In this document: positions 51,483 to 64,000 of the stretch, piece by piece
Position numbering within the stretch: position 1 is the first letter of the stretch
Layout of the letters: the number at the start of each line of letters is the position of its first letter
Assembly: GCF_008831285.2 (NCBI RefSeq)
Contig: NC_045142.1
Coordinates: 3,475,001-3,539,000, forward strand
From: Nymphaea colorata
Lineage: Eukaryota; Streptophyta; Magnoliopsida; Nymphaeales; Nymphaeaceae
DNA: 64,000 nt
Direction of reading: 5' to 3'
Made by a program: the position numbers and the translations under genes
Notes under the pieces: model-generated
The model's input: the letters and a program-made list of their open reading frames with translations, nothing else
What the model was told of the DNA's origin: nothing
Database searches by the model: none

Positions 51483-53056
51483 GAGAAGTTAAAAGCTGCT
51501 GCCTCAGAAATTGGAGATGCTCTTGCACAAAATGTCTTCCACCAGTAAAGTATCACTATGACCTGCAAGGAATTCTCTCTTTTACCAGGTAGGTATTCCA
51601 TCTTATTCAGTAATAATTGTGTTTTTCTTGATTAAAATCTTTTGGCAATTGAGACTTTCGTATGGGTAGCTTAGCTGGCTGAATGGCTGAGTGCAATCAA
51701 TTTCATGGGAATAGGCACTCAAACGCATCAATTCTCATTCAAGGAGAAAGTAGGGTAGCAGATATACTTCTAGACTGCTTACTTTCAACTATATTTGTAG
51801 TCTGCTTACATGGAACTACTTCGACTGTTGGCACTTCCAGAAGTATCCTGCAGAAGAAGAGAAGCGATCCGCAGCTGTTCCACTAAGTGGGTTGCCCCAG
51901 AGCTCGGAAGATACAGTTTTGATCGACCTGCAGATTATGTGGCTAAAAAACTGGAGGAAGCGTGTCATGTTAGCATGCTACACATGCTGAACTCCTCGAA
52001 CATTTTTGCTTGCGGAATGACTGTAAAGTTGACTCTTCCATGATGGTGGAGTTGGTTAAACCACATGGAAACTGTGTACATGATTTAGGCTATTCTTTCT
52101 CATCTGCTTGATTGAAGCATGGAACTTTTTTCTTGTTGCAGATAGACCACTGCGAAGAGAATTTGTGGCATGAAATGTTGATATTATTGACACTAAAATG
52201 CGCCTGTTCTTAAAATGCTGTATGTATCGCAGCCATTTTACATTGACAAAGGTGAATGGCCATCCATGGAGACAATGGTTCAAGCCAACCTGAGTCAATC
52301 AGATTGTCATCTTTCGACTTACATCCTTGCCGGACACTGGATCTCTGTTTGTTTTGATGGCAGGACAGTATAAAATACAGGCACCATATCCAGGTCTTCC
52401 TAGTTCTACACCCACTTGTAGCTTTTTCTTTCTATAGAAGTACCATCTGATCTTGGTGCCCCCTCTGCGCCCTTTTTCGGTTAAAGTTAGAGTCGGCATC
52501 TGATCGTTGACTGATGTAAGAGTCAGGTTCAAAGGAAATAACTACGATTGGATTTATCTAGTGACGAGCGGTCACCTTTGTAGCCGTGAATGATGTACTT
52601 TCGCATTAATTGACACGAAGTAACCTTGAAGATGTTAAGTTTAGAATGATGTGACTTTTGAATAGCACGCACCTCAGAGACAATGGACCATCTTGGGTGC
52701 ACATCAATGCGGCAGCGTTGCACGGTTTTTCTCCTTTCACGTGGACTCCAATGGTTTTCGGCTTTGGCCACGCTGGGCTAGAGCGGGCCTGTCCATTCCT
52801 CCATCTGCTCCTCGTTGCTGTCACACTCTCTCAAACGAGTTAATGCCCGTTCATTCCTCCATCTGGTCGACGTTGCTCTCACACTCTTTCTCTCAAAATG
52901 CTATCTCTCACACTCTCTCTCAAAAGAGTTAATGCTTGAAGGTATGAGTTGGCTTACCACGTCAAGTTGGGTTGCAAACAGGGCGGATTTCCCAACCCAA
53001 CAATGTTTTGGGTATTTTTGGCTGTTTTGAATCTGATTCTTATCAGATCTCAACTG
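51483..53056. other. EGY2 3' flank and intergenic DNA
   Basis: No canonical AATAAA was seen close after the stop codon, so the 3' end is not placed. Overlapping short frames on both strands between 51683 and 52930 have no motif. At 52800-52930 cactctctctcaaa-type phrases repeat loosely. I see no gene. Confidence 0.45.
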
Positions 53057-53059
53057 TTA

Positions 53060-53306
53060 TGTCATGTTTGGATGGAGGAAAAGGAATGTATGGAAAGGAG
53101 AAAGGAGATGAAAGGAGACAATGAAGGAAAGGATAAGAAAGAAAATGAAAGGAAAGGATACCGCAGTTTCCTACTTTCAGTATTTTTCAATTTTGGAGCG
53201 TTTGAATTTATTTTGTTCTTCCTTACTTCTCTTTTTCTTTACTTTGCATCCAAACATTATTTTTTGTTTTTGCTCCTTTTTCTCATTAATTAACCAACCA
53301 AACACA
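53060..53306. mobile_element. Candidate Tourist-like MITE
   Basis: Left end tgtcatgtttggatgg and right end ccaaccaaacaca are imperfect inverted repeats (10 of 11 over TGTTTGGATGG). Direct TTA trinucleotides flank it at 53057-53059 and 53307-53309. The interior is purine-rich on the left and pyrimidine-rich on the right, so much of it could fold back. No coding capacity. Confidence 0.4.
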
Positions 53307-53309
53307 TTA

Positions 53310-55980
53310 ATGGCTACCATTCTTTTCCATACCTTCTCAAATATAGGCCTTGTTTTTTTTTTCATATCAGTCATAGTTTTATTGTCTTCTTTACGCAAGC
53401 CCCGGTTTTAAGGCCCTAGCATACAAACTTTCTATCTGGCTTAATTAAAATAAGAGTTGTGAATCTTATGATTAAAGAAAATGACGATGATGCACTTTGT
53501 TTTTGGTACAAAATGTAAAAGCATAATGTTTCATCAACTTAAGGACAACATGTCAATCGTCGTCGCTTAATTTGAGTCTCTCCGTTCCTGTCATCAGCAA
53601 AAAAACCAGAAATATGGTGCGTTATTAGGAAATGCAACTGAAAAATGGCGCTACAAATGAAAATTTAGGATGAAAAAGACTTGAAAATAAATACTTTCTC
53701 ACTTTTCTTATTCATTCTTTCCAGCATTAGAAAGTAAAAACTTGGCTTTGTAACGTCTTGCATGCGTTTCTTTTGCCATTGCTATCAAGATATGAAGTGG
53801 ACCTACAAAGCGTACTGAAAAAGTGTAGGAAGATGAAGTCATGAACCTCAAAGGCAAGCCCCAAAATTGATAACAAACGGACATCAGCAAAAAGTATAAA
53901 TGTGAAAAACAATTAGGTGCAAAAAGTTAAATTAATAAAGAATCATGGAAGTCAGTAAAAAGTAAGATAAAAAAAGTACATACAGAGCTAATTGTCCAAA
54001 AATAAATGATATGAGACGTGGGTTTCAATTTTAAAATGAAATGAGCTTGAAATTCCATTCTATTTTTGAAGGATGCGTTTAGTTTTCGAGAGATGCAATT
54101 AAACAAGTGCTTTTCTTTTTGGTGGAAGAGTTTACTACTGTTTTTAATTGAGACTTAGCTGTGACAGCCAGTTTCAAAATCCTTACTTGGGCTTACTATT
54201 TTTTAGCAGAGTGACATGTTGCAAAGTTTTTTTTCCTTTTTTTTTTTTTTTTACTTTTTGTCAAATATACAGAGAATCTACTGTTAACTATATGTTGTTT
54301 AACTGTCTTTATAAGTTGCAATAAAATAAAAGGCTTTGATTCCCAATTTATCATCATGAAAAATTGCTACTATTTAGTTCAAATAATAAGAACACACTTA
54401 AAATTTTTACAAGGACAAATTACACCATGAATTCTCAAAGAACTTAATATATTAATACCATTAGCATTATAAAATATTAAACCTACTAAATTTCAGAACT
54501 ATATTAGACTTAGACATCATCCGCAAATAGTATTTACATACGGTAAACTAAGATGTCCAGGTCTTCCACGAGCAACTTTTCTTTCACATGACCACTTTTC
54601 TTTCACATGACCTACGTTGCGTGCACTATTTGCAACAATGCAAAGCCTTCAAAAAAACGTTTTTTTTTATTTGGATGGGTGTGACATGTTTAACCTGTCG
54701 GGTCTTGCAAGAAAATTAGAGAATTATGTTTGTTTTCATGAACCATCTTCCAAGGAGTTTAGTACAGCTGGTTGATTCTGTGCAGGAGCGGAGGGAGGGG
54801 GCCCGCCACGAACTAGTTGAAAAAAAATTACATTAAAAAAATAAAAAAATTTAATTGTTTAATGTATTCTTTTTTACTTAGATTCAGTTTGGTCCTACCC
54901 AAATTTGAGGTTGGATTATTTGACCTGTTCCTAAACAAAATCCTAGTTCCGCCCCTAATTCTGTAGTTGGTAAATAGTCATAAACTTTTACAAAGGCAAC
55001 ACATTTTCAAACATTAAAGGCAAAGAAAAAGTGGGGAGCTTGGCTTCTGATTTTTCCAAAAACCTAAACACTGTTGGTTCGATGTTGACATGATATTTAT
55101 TAAACTTGTCTGTTTCCCGGAAGCAAAGTCAAAAATTGCAAAGAAGGGCAGGCTATAAACGCTTCAAGCACGAGTTAAAATCGATCTTAGTTCAGGATTT
55201 TGTCTCGTACACAGGAGTGGCGTATAGACTATAAGTTCGCAGACAATTTTTCTTCAAGGCCAAATGTGAATGTGATGCAGGAACCAAAATGGAAAACTAA
55301 ATAGAGAGACTTTTTTTTTTCCAATTCAAACACGTCTACTGCACACATTTTTGCCCCAATACCAACAACATCGATCCAAACCAGTCTCAATCGTATTCGA
55401 TGCAACATCCAATTTGAAGGTGACACATTCAACTTCATAAACTTTTTATTTGCATTTTATTATCTTGTAACCGATTGAAAAGTGATTTTGGTTTCGGTTC
55501 GATTCTTCTATGAATCTTCTTACCACCAAATTCAATTCAGGTACTAATTTGATGAAACTGTGCAAATTTTCTTGCTACCCAATTCAATTCAGATACGAAA
55601 TTTTGTTGACATTTTTGTGGAATTCCGTATTGGAAAAAAAATCGTCAATGTTACTTTAGCATTGACAATTTACATTTTCAAAACACCAGTAAAACTTCAA
55701 AGTTCTGGAGTTGGATCAGCCTAAGTGGTTTGAATCGAAAACACCACCATGCTTTTAAACTTTAGCTTTGGGTTCAATCTTTTTCAAGTAATGACTTGAA
55801 AAACTCAATCTTGAACCCTGTGTAGTCTGTAGAGAAGCAATTTTTCACTCAAATGTTCAGCCATGGCGGCAGTCTCGGTCCGCACCAAAAAAGATTCGCC
55901 CCACCTTCCTCCTAAGAATTCACAAGGCAGAATTGGATTCGCTGTCCAGAAATAACCGAGCGTGGGATTTCTAATCTTAT
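53310..55980. other. Intergenic, repeat scraps only
   Basis: Contains a 20-base direct duplication around acttttctttcacatgacc (about 54574-54612), poly(T) runs near 54230-54252, and at 54785-54955 a diverged relative of the gcggagcca-ended elements. No gene seen. Confidence 0.45.
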
Positions 55981-56369
55981 CGCATTGTCGTTAAACTGCC
56001 TTCCCTCGATTTTCATTTTCCTCTGTTCCTCTCTCGCTCTCTCTCTTCCCTTTTGTCTCCTACCGTCTCTTCTCTCTCTGTCTCTGCTTTTCTACTGGCG
56101 GCTTCAGAAACGTCCTCCCCTCATTATTTATTTTTCGGTTTCGAGCACTTCTTTCGAAGAGGCAAAGAAAGAGAGTGCCTTCCCTTTACCTCCTCGCCCA
56201 CTTACAAGTTTCAGGCGACACCTGCTGTGGCTATCGTCTAACTTCTCTCATCTTTCCTGAACCTTCACACCTCTTTCTTTTTCTCTTTGCTGTTCAGCTC
56301 CCATTTTGACTCTAGTACAGGACCCATCTCTTCTTTCTTCCTTGTTGGTACCTCTGATGCGCTAGAGAA

Positions 56370-59300
56370 ATGCTCTGCCTCAGCGTTTCCGCCAAGACCC
56401 ACTACCCGAATGTGCATCTCGCCGCTCGTTTCTCCGTCGGAGATGGGGGTAGGAGGCTCCCTATGCAGCTCTCCACTCGGTCCCTTGTTAAATGCATGGC
56501 TGTTTCCACTGTTTCTGTTGGTACTGTTCTTTTCTTGCTTCAAGGCTTTAGCTTTTTCTCTTCTTCGGCCTGTCTTGGTGTTATTATCTATTCCTCTGCT
56601 TGTGGTTGAAACAGGCTCGGATGATGCCTTGAAATTCGTCGAAGCTTCAAAAAATGGGAACGTTCTGCCTCTCTATAGATGCATATTCTCTGATCATCTC
56701 AACCCAGTTCTTGCCTACCGTTGTTTAGTGAAGGAAGACGATCGTGAGGCTCCTAGCTTTCTGTTTGAGTCCGTCGATCAGGGATACAAGGGAACAAATG
56801 TAGTAAGTACTCGGATTTCGCCCCTTCCTCATATTTCAATCAACAGTTCCATTTGTTACTTTTGAGTCGTTTAGTTGTCGGGACCGCGTGAAACTCACTG
56901 TCTTTCTCTCGTACTATGCTGGTAGGGGAGGTACAGTGTTATTGGGGCACAACCAACATTAGAGATTGTTGCCAAGGAGAACCTCGTATCCATATTGGAC
57001 CATAGAATGGGGAAAAGAACAGAAGAGTTTGTTGAAGATCCAATGGTGATACCAAGAAGAATTATGGACAAGTGGAAGCCCCAATTGACCGATGGACTAC
57101 CCGATGCTTTTTGTGGTGCGTTATTGTACTTCTTTTTTGCCTTTTATCTCTTATCGGAATAAAGAGTTTGAAATCTAAAGAATAAACTTTATAAGCACAA
57201 ATGCACGCTAGAAAATCCTATTCTTGCTTCCTGAATGCAATTAGACGAGCACCGTATTTCCTTTTCAGCTCATTTAAGTACTCTGAATAGCAATTAGAGT
57301 GCAAATCTTAAACCTGTCCATTGCCGTCCAGTGTCATGCACCTTAGGCTTTTAATCATGCCCACTTGCAGAAATGTGAAAATGTGGCGGAAGTAATTTTC
57401 CGCTTGTTGGGAGCAGCATGGAATGTGTTCCAATGCTGTTACAAAAGTGTTTTGGAAGGATACCATTGGCCACTGTAGACTCAAATTAGATTCTTGGGCA
57501 GATTCTAGTTGGTCGCTTTGGATGCACTGCGCTGGAATTCTACTTTTTCATCCTGTTTTTCTACTAACTTTCAGTTTTCACCGTGTCATGTCTTTCTCGC
57601 TGTCATTTTCCTGATTATATTTCTTGGATTTTGATTTCTCATTGCATGGGACTGCTCATTTGGATTCTAATACATAAATTGTTACTTAGAACCTGTCAAT
57701 CGTTTTTGTATGTGTAAGTCCCAAACTTGCTGTTTCTTCGTCACAGTGTTTGTAATTTGATTTTGTTGATATGTACCTTCTCAAGTCGTATTCCTGTGGG
57801 CATTATTCTGGTTGCAATTTGCACGTTTCACTTGACCTTCTGTCTATCTGTGACTTAACATGCGATTGACTGAGTAGAAATAACAGTTGGATCTTTCCTA
57901 GTACATGCAGTTAGCTACTGGTTATGAGTTCGGGTCATTTAAAGGCTGGGATTTCCTTTTCCACATGTGAATCATCCATGTCAGCCATCTGAGAGGAGGA
58001 GTTGAACATTTTTTTTTTGTCTGAGAGGAAGAGATACTTGAACCTGTTTCACAACGAAACTCCATTTTATTTCCCACTTACATATTTGAAATGTATGTAG
58101 GTGTTGGGTGGCAGACTAAATGCCCAGGCTGAGGCATCTAGGTGCTTCAAACAAGACAGCGTTCTTTCAGATTTTAATGCTAAAAATGTAATTTTTTTAT
58201 TTGTTCTATCTTCTAATATGTTTGAGATTCTCTTCTACCATGTTTGAGATGGAGGAATTCAAAACCCTCAGTTTTCCTTTTTTTCCTTTTCTTCCTTCCT
58301 TCATTCTCTTTGTCCCAATATTTTGTGTCAAATGGGACCAACTAGGCCTCATTTGAGCCTTTTTTGGGATTTGCTGCCTAGTCCCACCTTGACTACATAG
58401 TGGGAAACTTAATAAGAATGTCATATCTGCATATGGTCAGCTGCATCCCTATGATGGTGTTCAATTTTGTGTTATATATTAGCAATCTGGTGTTTACCAT
58501 TTACAGGGGCTACTTTATATTTTTTATACTTGTTTTATGTTTCAACTTTAAATCCATGTCATATCACAACCCATAAGTTCTCATTTTCAGGTGGTTGGGT
58601 TGGGTTTTTTTCGTATGATACCATTCGCTATGTAGAGAAAAAGAAGATTCCCTTTTCATCTGCTCCCAAAGATGACAGAAACCTTCCAGATTTGCACCTG
58701 GGACTTTACGATGATGTCATAGTGTTTGATCATGTGGAGAAGGTAGGCATGTTTTCTCTTACAGTTCATGATGTTACTCCAATGACATAAATCCTTGCAC
58801 AAGAGATGTTTCATTGGTTGCAAACATGACTCAAAGTGGTCTAATCTCCTGCATAGAGCCATTCAACATATTTTTGATTGCTGGATCACACATTTCTTGC
58901 ATGCAAACATGCAATTATCTAATGTGATCTCTACAGAATAAGCCACAATTTGACAATGCCTATCTGTATTTCTGCTATACTGGTCCATCATATGTGAGTT
59001 CAGTTACTCCATGTGTGATTTTGTATGTTTATGGTTTTCTTAGAAAGCATTTGTGATCCATTGGGTTCGCCTAGACCAATATGCCACAGCAGAGGAGGCC
59101 TATGAGGATGGGAAGAAGTGCTTAGATATTCTATTATCCAGGGTGCAAGATGTTGACACGTAAGTTGACTCTCTCTTATTCATCACTTGGTTGAGTATTT
59201 TTATGTTTGACTAGTTAACATTATTCTTTCAGTTTATAGTTGTTTAAAGCTGAAGTTGCAATTTGCCAGGCCCATGCTGTCTGCAGGCTCTGTGAAAGCA

Positions 59301-62300
59301 TACGATCACCTTTTTGACACTTCATTGAAAGCATCAAGCATGACAAGTGAAAGGTACAAGAAAGCTGTCTTGCAGGCAAAAGAACATATATTAGCCGGAG
59401 ATATTTTTCAAATTGTTTTGAGCCAACGGTTTGAGCGGAGGACATTTGCAGACCCATTTGAAGTATATCGAGCATTAAGGATGGTGAATCCAAGTCCATA
59501 TATGACATATTTGCAAGTACGGTTGCTTTCTACTACTATACTTCCTTTGTTATTGATTCTTTGCTTTCCAATCTTGGTTTAATTCATGTATTACATTATT
59601 AACTTTTTCTCTTTCCGTTTATGCCAGCTTGTTTTGCTGTTGTCTCTGTTCATTCATTACAATTGATGTCTTCTTTTTCCAGGCAAGGGGCTGCATACTA
59701 GTAGCTTCAAGCCCTGAAATTCTCACTCGTGTTAAGAAGGTAAGAGATCTGTCACTCAGCTAAGGTCAGTTAAGTTTTCTCCCTGATGGTTGCATTGATG
59801 AAACTTTTTTTTCGTGGGATTGAGAACCAAACAGACACTAGTCTGGAACATACTGTTCTAGTCCATTTGTGAGGTTTGCCCTTTTGTTTCTTGAGCTTTG
59901 ACCATGTTTACTATTTGTTTCTTGGTGAATAATATACAATTATTTATGTCTGGTTTTAAATGGATATGGAAAATATACAAGTAGACAGTTGTCTAAGGGG
60001 AATATCCAAAATGTGTCCTAGTTGAAGTGTCATGTAATGAATCTTTATCGACTGGACTTCATTCGATAACCAAAGGAGATGCATTAAAGAAGGCAACAGG
60101 ACATCACCTCTATTAAGTTCATGTAGCATTTCATGTGGAGCTATTGGCAAATGCTAACTGTGCAACATTTTACTGTCATCCACAAGAGTTCTGCCTCAGA
60201 GTCTAGGCTAAGTTTAACACAGAAAGGCATGTAGATATATTTTGGTGGAATTTGCTATTACCTGGTTTATAGATAGCACTAAGCAGTTGTCAAAATCTCA
60301 TCTTATAGTCTATACTGCATGGAATCATGGTGTCTATGGTGTATAATGGGTAACAAAAAATGAAAATGTATATAAATCTATAGATTTACATTCAATATTC
60401 ACACAAACCATCCTCAAATAAAAAAAATGAAAAACCTCAAATCAAGAAAACGGAACCCTAAGTTGTAATAGTGAAAACAAAGAAAGAAAGAAAAAAAAAA
60501 AAACTTACCTGGCTGCCGCCAGTTTCTGCCCTGCACTGCCTGACGTGGCCGTCGGTCGCGGACATCATCGCTCTACTGTGGAACAATGGCAGTCGGGGTT
60601 GAGTTGAAGAGCTCGACATTTGGTAAGTCGTAACATAAAAACAGTGGTTTTTTTATAGTTTGAATTGGTCTTACCCAGACCCGATCCAAACCCTCTCGTC
60701 GTACCCCGTTCCGCCTACAATGGTTTTTTTATAGTTTGGATCGGTCTTACCCAGACCCGATCCAACCCATACCCAACCCTCTTGCCATACCCCGTTCCGC
60801 ATAGCAGCGTGCCGGAACGGTTACGTGGGCGATTCCACGTACCCGTGTCACATAGGTTTGCTGTGAACCTGAGAATCTGTTTTAGCTGAAATTTCATACA
60901 GTCTGTTTTAACTTTTAATTTTCCTATTTACTATATAATCTGTTTTTATATGTAATAATCTGTTTTACGCACTTGCATCCAAGCTTTTCTGAAAACTTCC
61001 ACACCTGTACCCTGCACCTGTGCTACAAGAGAAGGTTGGGTGCCATTAATGCTTGTGAACCTTTTTCCTTGAGTTTTTCAATCTCCTTCCTGTCAGACTT
61101 TTCATTTTTCCTTTTTATTCTCCATTTGACCAATAGAAATTAACAACGAAACTAAGTAGCATCCAGTTTTTTTGTCCCTTACAGTTCTTAGTTTATTGGC
61201 TTATCTCGCTTGTTATTTAGATATAATGCATAAGTATTGAGCTAGATGCTAGATTTTCTCATTGTTTGTCCACTTTCTTTGTTTTTATGCTGACTTTCTG
61301 AAAGGATTTATCCTTATTGGCAGAATAAAATTATCAATAGGCCATTAGCAGGGACTGCTAGAAGAGGCAAGACAGAGGAGGAAGATGAGATGCTAGAACA
61401 TCAACTATTGAATGATGCAAAACAATGTGCTGAGCACATTATGCTGGTTGATCTGGGAAGGAATGATGTTGGAAAGGTATCTAATATCAACCCATCTGTA
61501 TTCCACATTCATTTAAAGCATACAAACACATCTGCATGGTTATTGGTTTTCATGTTACCATTGTCTTAGAGAATCTAGAAAGATATTAGGTTCTCTTGCA
61601 AAATTGAGTACCAGATATTGGAGCAGTTATCTTTTCAATTAGTTTGAGATGCTACTCCTTTGTTCCTCTACATTGATTTTCATGATAAAGCTCTGTTATA
61701 TTTGTCTTTATTGTTCGTATTTTGAAGGTAAGGATCTCAGTAATCTCTTATCCTAAACTTTTACCCACTAGGTATCCAAACCAGGATCAGTGAAGGTGGA
61801 ACGACTCATGAACATCGAAAGATATTCCCATGTGATGCACATCAGTTCAACGGTGAGTCTCAAGCTTGCTGAATTTGTAATATAGATTCAATTTTAGAGG
61901 ATACTTGATGCATGACGTAAGTTGGCGCTCTCAGTATCTGACTTGGGCTACTGCTTAATGATATTGCATTTGTTGTTGCAGTCGTGATCTCATTTTACAA
62001 TGTTCAAAAAGCTTGTAACTCCTGTGCTTGAGTTGCTCTTCTATGCTTGTTCATTCTACTGTTCTACATATATGAGTTGTACAAACAGCCATTATTTGGG
62101 AGCTTGGACTTCTCTGTATCTCTGTTTTCATGTTATAAAATTTGGATAAAGTCGGCAGAAATCTAACCTGAACATGTTATTCCCTCCTATACAGGTGACT
62201 GGAGAGCTGCTTGATGGTCTCTCTTGCTGGGACGTTCTGCGTGCTGCGCTCCCTGTTGGTACCGTTAGTGGTGCTCCTAAGGTCTGGTATAGTTTCTTAA

Positions 62301-62808
62301 GTTTGAGATCTTTTGCATCATCCGGCTGCAAGTTGTTCGATTCAATTTTTGATTTGTATGCACATACTGGCGTACAGGGGCCTTAAGCAGTAACACTTTC
62401 TCAGAAATTATTGTTATTTTTCTGCCATTCTGCTCAACATTACTCACATGCCATACTGTTTCTCTCTTTCCCTCCGTCACACAGGTGAAAGCCATGGAGT
62501 TGATTGACCAGTTGGAGGCAACAAGAAGGGGTCCATATAGCGGTGGCTTTGGTGGCGTATCATTTACTGGAGACATGGATATTGCTTTGGCTCTTCGAAC
62601 CATTGTGTTTCCCTTAGATTCCCGTTTTGACACAATGTACTCTTACAAGGACGCACAAAAGCGTAGAGAATGGATTGCACACCTTCAGTCGGGTGCTGGC
62701 ATTGTGGCAGACAGCGACCCAGATGATGAACAGCGAGAATGCGAGAACAAAGCTGCCGCCCTTGCCCGCTCAATTGATCTTGCTGAAGCAACTTTTGTCC
62801 ATAAATAA
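56370..62808 (+). CDS. ASA1: Anthranilate synthase alpha subunit, plastid, 11 exons
   Basis: TrpE-type subunit that turns chorismate and ammonia (glutamine-derived, via the beta subunit) into anthranilate, the first committed step of tryptophan synthesis in plastids. Exons: 56370-56520, 56615-56802, 56926-57115, 58591-58742, 59044-59159, 59270-59516, 59683-59739, 61324-61476, 61772-61852, 62195-62281, 62485-62808. Sum 1746 nt and 581 aa (Arabidopsis ASA1: 595). Residues 1-50 form a Ser/Arg-rich transit peptide. The N-terminal regulatory part has SFLFESV (98-104) and [10 protein letters not shown], and NPSPYM at 339-344 belongs to the tryptophan feedback region. Chorismate-binding motifs: GTARRGK (377-383), VDLGRND (409-415), GTVSGAPK (467-474), and [13 protein letters not shown] in the last exon, followed by [13 protein letters not shown]. 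All are intact, so feedback inhibition and catalysis are expected. An in-frame TGA lies five codons before the ATG, which supports this start. All junctions are GT...AG with matching phase. Confidence 0.96.
60645..60805. repeat. Tandem duplication in anthranilate synthase intron 7
   Basis: tggttttttt, atagtttg, tcttacccagacccgatcca and taccccgttccgc occur in order at 60645-60720 and again at 60721-60805. The GC-rich stretch 60500-60850 differs from the AT-rich rest of this 1.6-kb intron and may be an inserted element. Confidence 0.85.
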
Positions 62809-62875
62809 GAGTGATGTAGGCCAGAGTTCCTTTTTGTTTCTGGTTTGTTGATATTTGCGTGTTATCTTCTTAAAG

Positions 62876-62881
62876 AATAAA
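62876..62881 (+). terminator. Polyadenylation signal AATAAA of anthranilate synthase
   Basis: aataaa begins 68 bases after the TAA stop, preceded by T-rich sequence (tttttgtttctggtttgttg), the usual plant near-upstream arrangement. Confidence 0.6.
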
Positions 62882-62921
62882 TGGCCTTACTATTATTTGC
62901 GGCCTTAGATTTTCTTTTTGG

Positions 62922-63277
62922 GTGTTTGAACACCTACCATGTTAATTCAGGATCACATTGCTCACCCAGATAATCTAAAAGTTTGCAATCGGAAGCATGA
63001 ATGTCCAACTAACCGCATTCGAGCAAAATGCCTGCCGTCACTCTTGTTTTCTCTGTTCTCCTTTTGCCTTGTTAGACACTCTGAAGCTTGTGAGTGTTTG
63101 AACATTACCATGTTAATTCATGGCCCCATTGCTCAATGCTCGCCAGTTTGTTAATATGAAAGTTTGCAGGGGAAGCTTGAACAGGTGCTTTCTCCAAATA
63201 GCTTCATTCGATCAAAACGCATGCCATCGATCTTGTTTTTTTCTTTTTTCTCTTCTAGACCCTCTGCGTATGTGAAC
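62922..63277 (+). repeat. Diverged tandem duplication, about 172-bp units
   Basis: gtgtttgaaca, accatgttaattca, gaaagtttgca-like, attcga(g/t)caaaa and the phrase tctagaccctctg (tagacactctg in the first unit) occur in order at 62922-63093 and 63094-63277. It sits directly after the anthranilate synthase gene. Confidence 0.75.
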
Positions 63278-64000
63278 AGCTGCAGAACTCCGGTGCAAGG
63301 TTGGAAACCCCATGTGAGAGAGAGAACAGAAACATAGAAACCCCTAGTCAGCTTGCAGGCTCTGTATCATCCTGGAGAGCCCCTGGAGAGATGACAGATT
63401 GGGGGTTTAGGCCTTCATTCTGGTGGTGGGTCTCACCCGCTCACCCACCTTGATAAAGTAGCTTATGGCAAAGCAGCTTATGTGCAACTGCGTTGCAGGA
63501 AGGATGGACTACCCATTTTCATTTGTCATCTAAACCCTGAAAAATCTGACTATGCAGAAATGAAGATCCATACATCACTTGCAAACTCTAACAAAAATAC
63601 ATATCTAGAATCTCTAACGTGCAATTTTTTATGATCGTTGGTCTAAGTCTATTACTTTGTTTGAATACGTGAAATTGGATGGATCTAAAATCTTCTCAAA
63701 GCTTGTATCGAGACCTGAGATTGGACATATTGAGACAATAAACGTTGAATCTATTTTCGACCCGCCAAAGTAATGCTAGTGAAGAACTTTGGTCGGGAAT
63801 CTTGTTCTCAGCGAAGATCCGGATGGACCAAAGGCTGAAGTAGATATCTCTGCAAAGGTCTGGATCGCGCATGGGTATGGAACCGACCCGTTTTGGCCAT
63901 GGATATGATGAGAGAGAAAATGAGGCGCCCTTTGCTCATCTACTCTATCCACTTGTTGAGGTTGTGACCGCGCTGAGTTCAGAGGAACAGAGAAGGAGCA
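63278..64000. other. Right end of window, nothing recognised
   Basis: No ORF with family features, no repeat longer than a few bases. The window ends without entering another recognisable gene. Confidence 0.5.

Noticed and set aside
56287-56865. 192-codon frame across anthranilate synthase exons 1 and 2 and intron 1
   Set aside because: It coincides with the true frame only in exon 2, runs through intron 1, and its own start lies in the pyrimidine-rich leader. The spliced model gives a transit peptide and full domain instead.
14647-62808. Auxin-related gene cluster linking anthranilate synthase and the auxin importer
   Set aside because: The two are 38 kb apart with unrelated genes between them and opposite strands; shared biology alone is not evidence of a cluster.

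Overview
This window is nuclear DNA of a flowering plant. The evidence is four plant genes whose coding parts are cut into 8 to 13 short exons with GT...AG introns, two of them tied to chloroplasts (a thylakoid-type site-2 protease and a plastid anthranilate synthase), plus an auxin importer found in land plants. The DNA between genes is AT-rich, full of long (TA)n and (CT)n microsatellites and small non-autonomous elements. I cannot fix the species. No prokaryotic, organellar or viral coding region was seen, and no transposon protein either.

Layout. 1-9214: a modular segmental duplication whose blocks meet at (TA)n tracts. 9215-14646: degenerate repeat arrays, compound microsatellites and short unrecognised ORFs. 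14647-17972 (minus): AUX1/LAX auxin influx carrier, 8 coding exons, 481 aa, with a (GA)n leader and a plausible TATA box near 18825. 18840-32733: gene-poor DNA holding a 66-bp minisatellite, a Tourist-like MITE family with TAA target duplications, a GC-rich patch at 27.1-28.0 kb and otherwise little. 32734-41999 (minus): nucleoporin NUP62, 9 coding exons, 769 aa, with the whole FG domain in exon 1 and a 400-bp terminal-inverted-repeat element in intron 5. 44786-51482 (plus): EGY2-type intramembrane metalloprotease, 13 exons, 545 aa, with a palindromic G-box upstream. 56370-62808 (plus): anthranilate synthase alpha subunit, 11 exons, 581 aa. 62809-64000: polyadenylation signal and a tandem duplication.

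The four genes do not form a pathway unit. Anthranilate synthase makes the tryptophan precursor from which auxin is partly derived and AUX1 imports auxin, but 38 kb and unrelated genes separate them, so I read nothing into it. All exon borders were placed by hand: each junction uses GT...AG, the reading phases join, and the spliced lengths are close to those of the Arabidopsis relatives as I know them. No new biological system was found. The most unusual parts are the TA-bounded duplication at the left end, the MITE whose end was caught in a tandem duplication at 22.1-22.6 kb, and an ORF-like insertion at 8.04-8.30 kb.
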